Source of the DNA: CAWCWN01 sp963799245
GTDB lineage: Bacteria > Chloroflexota > Ktedonobacteria > Ktedonobacterales > Ktedonobacteraceae
DNA: 64,000 nucleotides
Direction of reading: 5' to 3'
Assembly: GCA_963799245.1 (NCBI GenBank)
Contig: CAWCWN010000006.1
Span: forward strand, 395,018-459,017
A model generated the notes under the pieces. The model was not told the DNA's origin. It saw only the letters and a list, made by a program, of their open reading frames with translations, and did no database searches. The first letter of the stretch is position 1, and each line of letters begins with the position of its first letter. Shown here piece after piece: positions 26,797 to 35,927 of the stretch. Both the position numbers and the translations under genes were made by a program.

Positions 26797-26913
26797 CACA
26801 CCCGTCCTTAAACCAGCCAGTACGCCGCGCGCGGTAAGAATAAGTTTGGTGACAGGGGGGGAGATACACAGGAACTCAACCACCCCGAGCCAGGAGCGTC
26901 CTATTTATGGCCT

Positions 26914-27080
26914 TTAACCCAGCTGATACGCGGCTTTGATCCAGCTAAGAAGCTCATTGTCCACCTGTTCAGGGGAAGTGAGCTTAAGTTCGTTGTGGTA
27001 GCGATTTTTTGAAACTTGCTCGCTTTTGCTGATACGTGGGCTATCGATGCGGCGATCAGTGCGCAGGTTTCGCCGTCTCT
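26914..27080 (-). pseudogene. C-terminal remnant of a DUF5655-like protein
   Basis: A frame without start codon reads TDRRIDSPRISKSEQVSKNR followed by LKLTSPEQVDNELLSWIKAAYQLG and a TAA at 26914-26916, matching in pattern the C-terminal end of small DUF5655/DUF1801-type proteins (RYxHHxRLxSPEEVDDEL...WLREAY). The N-terminal part is cut off by a TAG near 27084. Decayed gene end. Confidence 0.5.
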
Positions 27081-27143
27081 AAGATGCTGCCGGGCGCTAA
27101 CATCCTGGAGACTCAGTCATAAAACTGCAGCGTTGCAGTAGCA

Positions 27144-27272
27144 CTAATTCCACAGAATAACCCCATTCGCCGACAGGACAGCGGCAGCGACGCACGCAAT
27201 CCCGATCAAAATGCACAGGACAAAAACAATCAGCAAAGCCGGGAGCAAGCACCTGGCCATGAACCAGTTCAT
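27144..27272 (-). CDS. 42-residue single-helix membrane protein
   Basis: ATG at 27272 has an ideal ribosome site AAGGAGG four bases upstream. The product (MNWFMARCLLPALLIVFV, then LCILIGIACVAAAVLSANG, ending VILWN) is almost entirely hydrophobic and would form one or two short membrane helices, with three cysteines. It lies alone in a ~700-base gap between a membrane protein and an SDR gene, on the opposite strand to both. Function unknown; candidate small regulatory or toxic peptide. Confidence 0.55.
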   Translation of the reverse strand: MNWFMARCLLPALLIVFVLCILIGIACVAAAVLSANGVILWN

Positions 27273-27494
27273 AAATCCTCCTTCAGGTGACTCATCCATA
27301 ACAACTATGGTATCTCAATCGTCGCATACAGGCAAATATACGCCCCGCATTACCTACTGGTTTAGGTATTTCTTTACCTGGCATGTTGCGGCTGCGTTTG
27401 CAAGCGCCGCCCGGGTCTTCTATAATCCCTCCTGAAGCGTACTACAAATACTACTGGCTCGCAGCGTAATGTCAGGAAGAGAGGGAAACATCTT

Positions 27495-28250
27495 ATGGAC
27501 CTCGCATTAGCAGGGAAAGTCGCGATTGTCACCGGTGGTGCCTCCGGCATCGGATCAGCCGTCGGCGGTATGCTGGCGGAAGAGGGCGTGAAGGTCGTCG
27601 TGGCGGATATCCAGGACGATAAGGGAACGGCCAGGGCGCTGGAGATCCAGCAGCGTGGGGGAACGGCCTTGTTTGTTCATACCAATGTCTCGTCGCGCGC
27701 GGAGGTAAAAGCCATGGTAGCGCGAAGCCTGCAGGCCTATAGCCAGATCGATATCTTGTGTAATATCGCGGGCCCTGGTGCGCAGGCAGGCCAGCTGGAG
27801 ACGACCGAAGAAGAACTGGACCGGCAAATCGATGGCCATCTCAAGGGTGTTTTCATGTGTACGCAGGAGGTGCTGCCGCATATGATGCGGCGGCGCTACG
27901 GTAAGATCATCAGCATGGGGTCGTTCACCGCGTATGGGGCGACCGATAGCATACCGGCGTACTGCGCGGCCTTCGGAGGAGTTCTCGCCTATAGCAAGTC
28001 GGTTGCGCGTTTCGCCGCTCCTTACAACATCAATGTCAATACAGTCTCGCCGGGCAATATTTCCACACCCATGACTGCCGCGTGGCTGGAGCAGCCGGGT
28101 GTCAGGGAAGAGTTGCTGCGGCAGATCCCGCTTGGTCGAGTTGGAGAGCCAGAGGATGTCGCTGCGCTGTACGTTTTCCTGGCCTCAGATCGAGCGCGCC
28201 ATCTTGTCGGGACGGACATTAATGTTAGCGGCGGCCAGGTGCTCAATTAA
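27495..28250 (+). CDS. Short-chain dehydrogenase/reductase with missing catalytic lysine
   Basis: 251 residues, classical SDR fold: cofactor motif TGGASGIG (residues 12-19), NAG-like CNIAGPG, an acidic residue after strand 2 (VVADIQDD) favouring NAD, and the C-terminal GTDINVSGGQVLN. The YxxxK active site reads YCAAF (Y156, F160): the lysine that lowers the tyrosine pKa is Phe. The serine is probably in MGSFTAYG. Activity is therefore doubtful although the rest is well preserved. Ribosome site GAGAGGGA ahead of ATG 27495. Stands alone. Confidence 0.78.
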   Translation: MDLALAGKVAIVTGGASGIGSAVGGMLAEEGVKVVVADIQDDKGTARALEIQQRGGTALFVHTNVSSRAEVKAMVARSLQAYSQIDILCNIAGPGAQAGQLETTEEELDRQIDGHLKGVFMCTQEVLPHMMRRRYGKIISMGSFTAYGATDSIPAYCAAFGGVLAYSKSVARFAAPYNINVNTVSPGNISTPMTAAWLEQPGVREELLRQIPLGRVGEPEDVAALYVFLASDRARHLVGTDINVSGGQVLN

Positions 28251-28509
28251 GCGGCCTGAAGGTTAGCCCATCGTGGAGGGCTCGGGCGTTGAATGCGAGC
28301 GGGAGAAAATCATCATGCCCGCTCGCTGCATATTGCAAAATGATGTAGAATGACGAGAGAATTGATGAATCCTGCTCTCTCACTTTTCCCCGCAAGTCGA
28401 GCATACTCTCTGCAGGAGAAGATCACCCTGCTGTGACTTCTTCGAGTATGCAGGCGAGCTGCACTTCTTCTCACGCCTGCCTGTAGTGATAAAAGAGGGG
28501 TAGGAAGTT

Positions 28510-28926
28510 ATGCTGACGTTATCATCTGTGGTCAGGGCCGCGCATCAAGTGCCGCCTGAGCGAGCTATTTCCAGAATTGTGGCGGTTGCCAGCATGGGTC
28601 AGACGCGTATTTCGCGCTGCGATGGGAGCCGGGAACTCTTCATCGAGCACCCCAGGGTGCGTTTTACCATCAAGTTTACGCCCAGCGAGTACAGGTTGCT
28701 GCTCGCCCTGCTGCCCGGCAAGCCACAATCGGATCGGCAGCTACTCGGTTCTTTGCCGCTTGACCGCGGGACGCGCGAACATCTCGATAAACATATTGAT
28801 AATGTCAGAGCGAAACTGCGCTGCCTGGGACTGGGGATCAGCGTTGGCAGGATCACCGGTTATGGCTATATTCTGTTATTCAATGCAAGGGCTGATGAAT
28901 GGACAATTGACGAACCGGACCAGTGA
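28510..28926 (+). CDS. Stand-alone OmpR/PhoB-type winged-helix protein
   Basis: 138 residues. The C-terminal ~95 residues form a Trans_reg_C winged helix: strand FTIKFTPSEYRLLLALL, recognition helix KHIDNVRAKLRCLGL, and the wing GRITGYGYILLF. There is no receiver domain; the N-terminal ~45 residues are unassigned. It should bind DNA without phosphorylation control. The left end of the interrupted IS605-type element begins about 65 bases downstream. Confidence 0.65.
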   Translation: MLTLSSVVRAAHQVPPERAISRIVAVASMGQTRISRCDGSRELFIEHPRVRFTIKFTPSEYRLLLALLPGKPQSDRQLLGSLPLDRGTREHLDKHIDNVRAKLRCLGLGISVGRITGYGYILLFNARADEWTIDEPDQ

Positions 28927-29106
28927 AACCTCGGTTTTCGTGGTCACTTAGCTACTCCCAGTTGGGAGAAGCAGTGCGTTTAGTGAAGTGCTCTCCCGCC
29001 TACAAGGCAGGGAGCTTCTACAGCCATTGCTGACACACCCGGGCTTGAGCCCGCCGCAAGCCGCGGGGTTTCCAACCCCGCGGTGAGGCGTTTCTGGCTT
29101 GAGCCT

Positions 29107-30689
29107 GGGTGTATGAATTAGTTGTATGAAGTAATTGTAGGCAATCAGGCGACAAGGCCATGCTGGTGCTCCCAGAAGTCGTCGTAGGTCGCATTGAGCA
29201 CAGCGATACGCAAGGCCAAGACGGCATCCAGTCCTTCGGGCGTCCAACGCATGCCTGAGCGCTTAGCTCGGGTGCTGACCACGGTTTTACAAGCTGCTTC
29301 GGCGATACCACTGCCCACATGCATCCCTTGAGCGCGAAAGGCGGGATAACGCATGCGAGCCGCATTGGAGATGAAGTAGTCCATCTCGATCTCTGGCACA
29401 CTGCGTGAGGCTCCTGGCTCAGGCGGCACCGCAGGGAAGGCGGCGATCTCGGCTACCAGCTCTTCGATGTTGCCCTCGACCAACAACGTACAAGCGTGTT
29501 CGGCCCAGGCGGCCGCTTCAGGTGAGCCAGACGCAAAGACGGCACGGGCCACCTTCCACACATGCTCGCGCGCATGCCACAGGTCGACAATCTGCACTGC
29601 TTCCGCAAAGTGTTCGGCGGCCAAACCCCAAATCCAGAGCGCCCCATCCCCCACAACCACCACTTGGCGCGCCTGGGGCAGGCCACGCGTGACCGCCAGC
29701 GTGTAGAGCGCCTTGCCAAACTCCTCGGCTTTGCAGCGTCGGGCTACATAGTGCTTCTCGCCCGCGTGATCGATGAAGACTCCTGGAGCCAGGCCTGAGC
29801 GTTGGGGGCCATGTGAGGCCGCAAAGACGGCTCCGACTTTGATTTCCCGATAGACATCTCCCGCTCGCTTGACCTCCTTGTCTTCCATCGGCACACTACC
29901 CCGACGCAGACGGGCCGTTACGCCATCTAATTCGATGTAGAGGCGCTCGATGACTTCATGTTTGGGCTGCCCCTCCACCGTCAGGGTGGTTCGTGCTTGG
30001 GCTGCATGCTCCCACAGGGCAGCCACCTGCTCTCCTTCCTCGCGTGCCAGTGCCTCACCCACCGACTGCATTAGGTTGAGAGCTTGCCGGGCTGACATGC
30101 CCAATGGCAGCAACCGGCTGAACGTCTCGGCCGCTTCCTCGAGCGTGAGCATGGCACACAGATAACTGATCGCTTGTTGCACCCCGGCACTTGTGCGGCG
30201 TGCTTGCACGCCCCAGACCGCATCGGCTGGAGCCTCCCCATGTGAACACTCCTGTTCGTTTCCTGCTGCCTCCGCTTGCTCCGGTCTCACACATTGGTAG
30301 TACGGCCGACAAAATGTCACTTTGCCCAACATGGTCAACAGCTGCTTGGGGCGCACGCCGACCAAGCGCTGCTCATGCCCACAGGCTCCCTCGCGACGAA
30401 CTGGGGGCAGTTCGCTGGAGGACTCAGGGCTCAGGATACATTCCATCCACTTGCGTCCTATGCTCATGACCCGTTCCAGCACCTGGGTTTCCACTCCCTT
30501 GAGATCTCCTTCCTTGAGGTTCTGTAAACTCTCCACCAACTTCAGCACTTCCACTTCAGCTTCCTGCCTCAGCGCTGTTTGCAAGGATTTATTCGTTTCC
30601 ATTTTAGGGGACTCCTCTCTGCTCTTGGTTTTTTACAGATGAGGATACCCCTTTTTTGCTTGGGTGCCTAACAACTAATTCATACACCC
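29107..30689 (-). mobile_element. ISKra4-type insertion sequence with 9-bp target duplication
   Basis: 1583 bp, bounded by a perfect 19-bp terminal inverted repeat GGGTGTATGAATTAGTTGT (29107-29125 and complement 30671-30689). Directly outside both ends is the 9-bp duplication CTTGAGCCT (29098-29106 and 30690-30698). It encodes one transposase on the minus strand. The clean duplication shows simple transposition into the 5' region of an older IS605-type element. Confidence 0.9.
29145..30602 (-). CDS. ISKra4-family transposase
   Basis: 485 residues, full length for the family. Visible catalytic features are YIELDGVTARLRRG (first Asp), VVVVGDGALWIWGLAAEHF (second Asp) followed by DLWHAREHVWKVARAV, and the C-terminal KTVVSTRAKRSGMRW with LALRIAVLNATYDDFW. 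An N-terminal helical region precedes a strand-rich DDE fold interrupted by a helical insertion. With intact ends and target duplication it may be active. Confidence 0.88.
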   Translation of the reverse strand: METNKSLQTALRQEAEVEVLKLVESLQNLKEGDLKGVETQVLERVMSIGRKWMECILSPESSSELPPVRREGACGHEQRLVGVRPKQLLTMLGKVTFCRPYYQCVRPEQAEAAGNEQECSHGEAPADAVWGVQARRTSAGVQQAISYLCAMLTLEEAAETFSRLLPLGMSARQALNLMQSVGEALAREEGEQVAALWEHAAQARTTLTVEGQPKHEVIERLYIELDGVTARLRRGSVPMEDKEVKRAGDVYREIKVGAVFAASHGPQRSGLAPGVFIDHAGEKHYVARRCKAEEFGKALYTLAVTRGLPQARQVVVVGDGALWIWGLAAEHFAEAVQIVDLWHAREHVWKVARAVFASGSPEAAAWAEHACTLLVEGNIEELVAEIAAFPAVPPEPGASRSVPEIEMDYFISNAARMRYPAFRAQGMHVGSGIAEAACKTVVSTRAKRSGMRWTPEGLDAVLALRIAVLNATYDDFWEHQHGLVA

Positions 30690-30740
30690 CTTGAGCCTTT
30701 GCTTGTTGACTCTCGAGTCGCGCTCTGCTATCCTTGAGGT

Positions 30741-31904
30741 ATGCGAACGTATGAGTACAGAATGCGACCCACCAAGGCACAAGCACACGCCTTGCTGAAT
30801 ACCTTGCGTGCTTCACGCATGATGTATAATGCCTGCCTTGAGGAGTTGATCGCTCACTACAAACAGACCGGCAAGTCCCTGCATCTCTACGAGCAAGACA
30901 AACGCCACGGCAAAGAGGCTCATCCCGATTTGCCTGCCGTTGTGGTCGATACGACCCTCAAACGGCTTCATCGCTCCTTCACCAACTTCTTTCGTGGCCT
31001 CAAAGAAAGCCAGAAGGTTGGCTTTCCGCGCTTTAAAGGTGCCAACGCCTGGCACACGATCCAGTTCCGTGATGCCGCCAACTGTCTGGACAATGGACGC
31101 TTCAAGGCTCCAGGACAATGCGGCGGACGGATCCGCGTCATCGTCCATCGGCCCTTGGAGGGCACGTTTAAGTTTGCGCGCATCGTGCTGCGGCCTTCTG
31201 GCTGGTATCTGCAATGTGTGTGTGACACGACACCTCAACCTTTGCCCGCGAAAGAGAATGCCGTGGGCCTGGATATGGGCATCCGCTATCTGGTGGCTGA
31301 TAGTCATGGCCATGTCATCGACAACCCCAAACATGCCAGGAAGACAGCCATACGCTTGGCGAAAGCGCAGAAGAGGCTGGCAAGGTGCAAGAAGGGGAGC
31401 ACCCGCCGCAAGAAAGCAAAAAAGAAGGTTGCTCGTATCCATGAACACATCAGCAACCAGCGCAAGGATACGCTTCACAAGGCGTCGCGCCACTACGTCG
31501 AGCGCTATCAAAGCATCATCATTGAAGATCTGCACGTGGCCAACATGGTGCGCAACCACTCGTTGGCCTTTGCCATCGCCGATGCATCCTGGGGGATGTT
31601 CCGGCAATACCTTGAAGCCAAGGCTGAGAGTGCTGGGCGGCAAGTTGTTGCCGTGCGACCTCACTACACCTCGCAAAATTGCTCCGCGTGTGGTGAGTCT
31701 GTCGCAAAGTCCCTCAGCGTCCGGACGCATGTGTGCCCCTTCTGTGGCTACATAGCCGACCGCGACGAGAATGCTGCCAGAAACATCCTGCAATACGGCT
31801 TGCAGGTGCTGGCCCGGACGGGGCCTTCGTCGAGAGAGCGGGAGGGGCTAGCGCAAGCTAGTGAGTCACCGCTCCCGTTGAAGCGAGAAGCCGCTGGACT
31901 TTAG
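30741..31904 (+). CDS. tnpB: TnpB of an IS605/IS1341-type element
   Basis: 387 residues with RuvC residues in AVGLDMGIRYLVADS (D), SIIIEDLHVANMV (E) and ADRDENAARNILQYG (D), and the zinc finger CSACGESV...CPFCGYIA. The N-terminal MRTYEYRMRPTKAQ start is standard. RNA-guided nuclease; its guide RNA would derive from the right end (31880-31925), overlapping the gene's 3' end. Because the ISKra4 insertion separates it from the left end, mobilisation by a TnpA in trans would need to span 2.9 kb. Confidence 0.87.
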   Translation: MRTYEYRMRPTKAQAHALLNTLRASRMMYNACLEELIAHYKQTGKSLHLYEQDKRHGKEAHPDLPAVVVDTTLKRLHRSFTNFFRGLKESQKVGFPRFKGANAWHTIQFRDAANCLDNGRFKAPGQCGGRIRVIVHRPLEGTFKFARIVLRPSGWYLQCVCDTTPQPLPAKENAVGLDMGIRYLVADSHGHVIDNPKHARKTAIRLAKAQKRLARCKKGSTRRKKAKKKVARIHEHISNQRKDTLHKASRHYVERYQSIIIEDLHVANMVRNHSLAFAIADASWGMFRQYLEAKAESAGRQVVAVRPHYTSQNCSACGESVAKSLSVRTHVCPFCGYIADRDENAARNILQYGLQVLARTGPSSREREGLAQASESPLPLKREAAGL

Positions 31905-32032
31905 TCCACGCGGAGTGTCACCTTCTGGGAATTGTTCTGCTCGCCGCAGATTTCGGCCATTCCTGGTGAGCTGGAACGCGCCATTCTATCCCGCGATACC
32001 CCTCAAACGGATCATCCCTGGCAGGTCACGCA

Positions 32033-32857
32033 TCAGCGCGAGCTAAGAAATTGCTCTACGACATTCGCAAGCTCGCTCGTGTGCGTCAACATACCCATGT
32101 GCCCTCCGTTGTAGAGGTAGAGCTGCGAGTGAGGTATCAGTCCCCGCATGATCTGCGCATTGATCGCTGGAACGATGGGGTCCTTATTACCGGAGATAAT
32201 CATGGTCGGCTGCCGGATGAACAAGAGCCATGGTAGACTCGTCCATCCCATTATTGCCCATAACTGATACAGATAGCCTAGCCCGCCTGATTGTAAGGCA
32301 GGGGCGACCTCTCTCAAAGCCCTGGCCTGCGCGCGCGCGCCCTCTACAGTGAGTTCTGGATCGACCTCTCTCAGGTAGGATGGCTCTGTAAATCTCTGTG
32401 GAGTTGCCAGTTCGGCAAGCGCGAAGAGGTGCCCGGGGACCATGATCGCCCCGGTTGCGGTATTGGATAAAATGAGTCTGCGACAGCGGCGGCTGTGTTG
32501 CAGAGCGAACTGCTGGGCCAGCTGGCCGCCCCAGGAGAAGCCGAGCACATCTACCTGCGTGTAATCCAGATGGTCGAGCATGCTTGCTACGAGGGAGGCC
32601 AGCAAAGGAAAACTGTACGGGAGGCAGGGCAATGGCGAGCCGCCTATTCCGGGCACATCAAAGCGAATAATCTCTCGTTCAGTGTCAAGCTTCTCAACAA
32701 ACGGCCCGAGGAACTCGAGATTGACGCCCAGGCCGTTCATCAACAACAATGGGACGCAACCCCTCTTGCCTGGATTGATGGCTACGCGCAGACGCTGCCA
32801 GTTGATAGAGACCTGGTGGAGGTCCGTCGGTCTTGCTGCTCCTACCGATGCACGCAT
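32033..32857 (-). CDS. Alpha/beta hydrolase
   Basis: 274 residues. The nucleophile elbow is VLGFSWGGQLAQQFA (Ser), an oxyanion strand precedes it (LLLMNGLGVNLEFLGPFV), the acid is expected in ISGNKDPIVPAINAQ and the histidine in YLYNGGHMGMLTHT. The pattern resembles poly(3-hydroxyalkanoate) depolymerase/PhaZ-like intracellular hydrolases (NGLG, GFSWGG), but substrate cannot be fixed. Cytoplasmic, no signal peptide. Confidence 0.8.
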   Translation of the reverse strand: MRASVGAARPTDLHQVSINWQRLRVAINPGKRGCVPLLLMNGLGVNLEFLGPFVEKLDTEREIIRFDVPGIGGSPLPCLPYSFPLLASLVASMLDHLDYTQVDVLGFSWGGQLAQQFALQHSRRCRRLILSNTATGAIMVPGHLFALAELATPQRFTEPSYLREVDPELTVEGARAQARALREVAPALQSGGLGYLYQLWAIMGWTSLPWLLFIRQPTMIISGNKDPIVPAINAQIMRGLIPHSQLYLYNGGHMGMLTHTSELANVVEQFLSSR

Positions 32858-33228
32858 AGTTGTTCAAAATCCTTTCTTGCCCTGAGCCGGTTGCACTTTT
32901 CTTCCACGGGTGCTTTTTTCAGTCTGGGCGCCTTCGCACGAGGGCGAATGGACGGATGCAAGCTCCAGCTTTTACCGCCGCGCTGCGGCGCGCTGCAATG
33001 AAAGTACATGCTTAGTACCAGAGAGTTAGTTACAAGCATAGTAAGAGCCACGCAGGCGACGAGCGCTGATGCCACTATTGTAACATGTAAGCGAGCGTTG
33101 TTGTATCCGCACATTGTCTACATTATAGACGCGTGTCATGCATAATTCAGATACCTTGTTCGCCTGAGAGCAACTTCAGCCAGGCAGGTAGAAAGAGCAG
33201 GGACCTGGACTCAGCCATCACACACACG
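32858..33228. other. Gap without a recognised gene
   Basis: About 370 bases. No ORF with recognisable features on either strand and no clear repeat or terminator. Confidence 0.4.
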
Positions 33229-33543
33229 TCAATCTCTTCTGGCGCCCTCGTCCGTCTCTTTACTCGTTGTCGCAGCCTGATCGCCCGGGGTGTCGCGTAA
33301 AGGGGAAAGCAAGTCTCCGAGGCGATACTGGCGGCCTCCGAGCAATTCCCACGCGCGCGTGAGGCCATAGGCGTAGATTGCCACAAGTACTAGCGCGATG
33401 CTATTGACATAGGAGGGGTTTGTAGGAGAGCGCAGGAGCGCTATGGCATGGTAAAGTTCATAGCCGTTAGCTCGCGCGGCATGTAGCCAGGCCTCTTCTT
33501 CTTGCGGCAGGTCTGCTAGCAAGCGAGAGAGAGTCGGGCTCAT
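33229..33543 (-). CDS. Small hypothetical protein with one membrane helix
   Basis: 104 residues: an acidic helical start (LSRLLADLPQEEEAWLHAARANG), one hydrophobic helix (SYVNSIALVLVAIYAYG) and a polar tail. It starts 33 bases after the stop of the GNAT gene on the same strand and may be co-transcribed. No family recognised. Confidence 0.45.
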   Translation of the reverse strand: MSPTLSRLLADLPQEEEAWLHAARANGYELYHAIALLRSPTNPSYVNSIALVLVAIYAYGLTRAWELLGGRQYRLGDLLSPLRDTPGDQAATTSKETDEGARRD

Positions 33544-33576
33544 CTGGCCTTGAAATGAAGGCCATACAGGCTATGT

Positions 33577-34458
33577 TTAAAGCAGGTCGCCTCCTGAAGC
33601 GATGTAACGTCGCGCATCAAAGAATGGCGCTTCTGAGGTTGAAACAAAGGTATCAATGTAGATAATGCGAAAGCCTCCTGCGAGCAGCGGCGCCAGGCAG
33701 GAGTGAGGCCCCGCGACATCGATGAGTAGCACATCCGCCCGCTGTCGGGCCCAGGCAACGGCTGCCAGCACACAGTCGGTCGCATCTGTGGCGCTATCGA
33801 CGCCAAGCGGTCCAATTTTGCAGGCATGAGGATGCCAGATCGTTCCCGAGCCCAGGCGTATATATCCGTAGCCCAGGATCCGACCATCTCTCCGGAACCA
33901 CAGCGGGAGGGCTCCTTCTTCCTGAAGCCAGAAGCGGTGATCTTGGGGACGCAGGCGCCCGCTGATGTGAGCGTCCCACCGTAGCAATCGTGGATCGGTG
34001 GGATCTGCCTCAACGATCTCTAGCGCGGTAGTGGTAGCCCACCGGCGGGCCTGCTTCTCCATCTGCAGCGCGAAATGAGGCCACTGGGGGCGCATCCCCG
34101 CACGAATATACAGGGCAAGCGCGCGCGGATCGCTCGAACTGGAGGTGCAATGGACCTTGCCGTCGGGCGGCAAAGCGAATTGGAGCAGCGTCTTACCAAG
34201 CTGACCAGACTGCCGGTCAGGTAGGACAAATAGATCGGTGAGGAAGGTAATGTCGCCGCGCGTAACAGCTCCCACATATGCAAGCACCTTTCTATCCTGC
34301 TCCGCGATATGGATCGTCCCCGTCTGATGGATGTGCTGCAAAGCCGGCGGGGTAGGGCCTATGGGAGGCAGCTCGGGGTTAGCGAGCAACTCATTCTGAT
34401 AAAATACTTCGTATGATGGCCTGAGGTCAGCCTCTTGTGCCGTGCGAAAAATTGTCAT
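33577..34458 (-). CDS. GNAT-family N-acetyltransferase, two-domain
   Basis: 293 residues. The first ~140 form a GNAT fold (MTIFRTAQEADLRPSYEVFY start, strand ITFLTDLFVLPDRQSGQLGKTLL with the acetyl-CoA pyrophosphate loop in a variant form RQSGQLGKTL, and ALALYIRAGMRPQ). The second half repeats a weaker GNAT-like pattern (LWFRRDGRILGYGYIRLGSG and LLIDVAGPHSCLAPLLAGGFRIIY). Probably acetylates a small molecule; substrate unknown. Its start region overlaps no other gene; divergent from the LuxR-type ORF. Confidence 0.75.
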   Translation of the reverse strand: MTIFRTAQEADLRPSYEVFYQNELLANPELPPIGPTPPALQHIHQTGTIHIAEQDRKVLAYVGAVTRGDITFLTDLFVLPDRQSGQLGKTLLQFALPPDGKVHCTSSSSDPRALALYIRAGMRPQWPHFALQMEKQARRWATTTALEIVEADPTDPRLLRWDAHISGRLRPQDHRFWLQEEGALPLWFRRDGRILGYGYIRLGSGTIWHPHACKIGPLGVDSATDATDCVLAAVAWARQRADVLLIDVAGPHSCLAPLLAGGFRIIYIDTFVSTSEAPFFDARRYIASGGDLL

Positions 34459-34535
34459 GTCAACCGTCCTTTATACGTAAGCACGGGCCGACTGCGTATT
34501 TGGACACTCTACTTGCCACATTTTACCATGATAAC

Positions 34536-34796
34536 ATGGCAAATAAACGTCAGCCTCAGAGCGCGAAACAGCACACGACGAAACCGCTGCTGGACCCGCT
34601 AAGTGTACGCGAACTGGACGTGCTCCAATTGATCACGCGTGGAGCCTCTAACCGGGAGATAGCCCAGGAACTGGTGCTCTCGGTCGATACGGTCAAACGC
34701 CACGTGTATAACATCTTCTCGAAACTGGGAGTGGAGAACCGCATCCAGGCGGTTGCACGGGCTCGCGCCCTTGGTTTGATATCCGAAGAGGCTTAA
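34536..34796 (+). CDS. LuxR-type helix-turn-helix protein, C-terminal domain only
   Basis: 86 residues from ATG 34536. Essentially one GerE/LuxR DNA-binding domain: LSVRELDVLQLITRGASNRE, IAQELVLSVDTVKRHVYNIFSKLGV, then NRIQAVARARALGLI. Relatives in Ktedonobacteria are usually the C-terminal ~70 residues of large ATPase-TPR (MalT-like) regulators, so this may be a leftover domain that has become a free-standing gene, or a genuine small regulator. No ribosome site of note. Confidence 0.6.
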   Translation: MANKRQPQSAKQHTTKPLLDPLSVRELDVLQLITRGASNREIAQELVLSVDTVKRHVYNIFSKLGVENRIQAVARARALGLISEEA

Positions 34797-35332
34797 ACCA
34801 GCTTCTCGACACGTCTTGCGCAGATGGTGCAAGCCCTCCCCGATGGGCACGGGCACGCCCCCGCTAGTGACAGTTCTTAGCGTCGTCTTCATCATTGAGA
34901 AGCGACGCGAAGTTCTTTTGTATACCACGGGCATATACCGGCCACGCGCGGCTCGCCGGCCTTATTTACAGTGGCCAGCCTGCCCAGGCGCTGGTTCTGG
35001 AAATACTCGATCTCCTGCGGGCTGAAACTGCTCATGCTTTTCTCCTTTTCCAATCTTTCCCTTGTGTAATATTCTTTCCATCATTTCTACGCTCTTATTT
35101 TCCCTTAACCGGCGAACAGGATCATTTATTCCGCTGGGATACGCTTAGAAGCACAGCGACGGTGAGCGGGGCGGCTTCGCCGCATGTGTTAATCAGCCGC
35201 CTCTAATCACCCCTTAAGAGTGTGAACAAAAATCAGCCCTATGAGGGATGTTACTTATGGATATTCCATGTATATTTTGAGAAGCGCGACGAAATCCAGT
35301 TCAACTAGCATACGAACGGAGATACATACACA
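34797..35332. other. Gap without a recognised gene
   Basis: About 535 bases between the LuxR-type ORF and the 194-residue hypothetical protein. No supported coding sequence or strong repeat found. The stretch just before 35333 contains a purine-rich GAACGGAGA ribosome site for the following gene. Confidence 0.4.
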
Positions 35333-35917
35333 ATGAACGTAGACATCAAAAAAGTGTTCACTTCGGACGAATGGAGGATCCTGCTGGATACCCCCATCAA
35401 GGTTGGTCGAGCAATGATGAATGCTTCTCCTTCGAATATCGTCGGCAGCCGGCTGGAATTTGCAGGCCTCTCAGGCAGTGTCAAAGATCTAGAAAAGACA
35501 ACAAGCAGCAGTCCCTTGATGCGGACGCTGGCCGAAAATATCAAGGCCAGGGTAGATGACCTTAAGGCCAGTGAAAAGACTACAGCTGCTCCCTCCAATG
35601 ATCCGGCGGAGAGCAGGAATGATGCTTTACAAGCATGCCAGCAGGTCACAGCTATTCTTGTCAAGGCCACGCCCGCGGATGCGATGGAGTACAAGCAGTA
35701 TGTAATGTCGGTTGCGCAGAAAGTAGCTGAAGCCTCAGGCGAAGGAGGTTTTCTGGGCCTGACGGGTAAGAAAATTTCGGATCCCGAGCAGGCGCTCTAC
35801 AATGACCTCGCCAAAGCGCTGGGAATGCCGCCAAAGGTGCTGGGCGTTGAGCCTGGTACTAAGCCCGGAGCCAGCCCCGCAGCTCAGCCAAAAACTAACC
35901 CTGACATTATGCCTTAA
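35333..35917 (+). CDS. Hypothetical protein, 194 aa
   Basis: Soluble, largely helical: MNVDIKKVFTSDEWRILLDT, then PIKVGRAMMNASPSNIVGS, a central Lys/Glu-rich helix and helices with ALQACQQVTAILVKATPADA and YKQYVMSVAQKVAEASGEGG, ending in a Pro/Ala/Gln tail (GTKPGASPAAQPKTNPD). No known catalytic motif; family not recognised. Strong ribosome context (CGGAGA) and a very strong terminator 10 bases after its stop support a real, well-expressed gene. Confidence 0.65.
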   Translation: MNVDIKKVFTSDEWRILLDTPIKVGRAMMNASPSNIVGSRLEFAGLSGSVKDLEKTTSSSPLMRTLAENIKARVDDLKASEKTTAAPSNDPAESRNDALQACQQVTAILVKATPADAMEYKQYVMSVAQKVAEASGEGGFLGLTGKKISDPEQALYNDLAKALGMPPKVLGVEPGTKPGASPAAQPKTNPDIMP

Positions 35918-35927
35918 GTTGTGGGGG

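Larger units (their letters stand above)
28990..31925 (+). mobile_element. IS605/IS1341-type tnpB element, split by an ISKra4-type insertion
   Basis: Left part 28990-29106 carries hairpins typical of IS605 ends (CTCCCGCC...GGCAGGGAG near 28992, and CCGCGGGG...CCCCGCGG near 29060-29082). The body resumes at 30690 and contains a tnpB gene ending at 31904; the right end has the hairpin GTGGACTAAAGTCCA-like CTGGACTTTAGTCCAC at 31885-31905 and a GTGTCAC tail. No tnpA is present. The ISKra4-type element lies between the left end and tnpB, separating them by 1.6 kb. Confidence 0.65.

Noticed and set aside
30813..31793. 326-codon ORF antisense to tnpB
   Set aside because: Mirror frame of a clear TnpB with catalytic motifs; typical shadow ORF.
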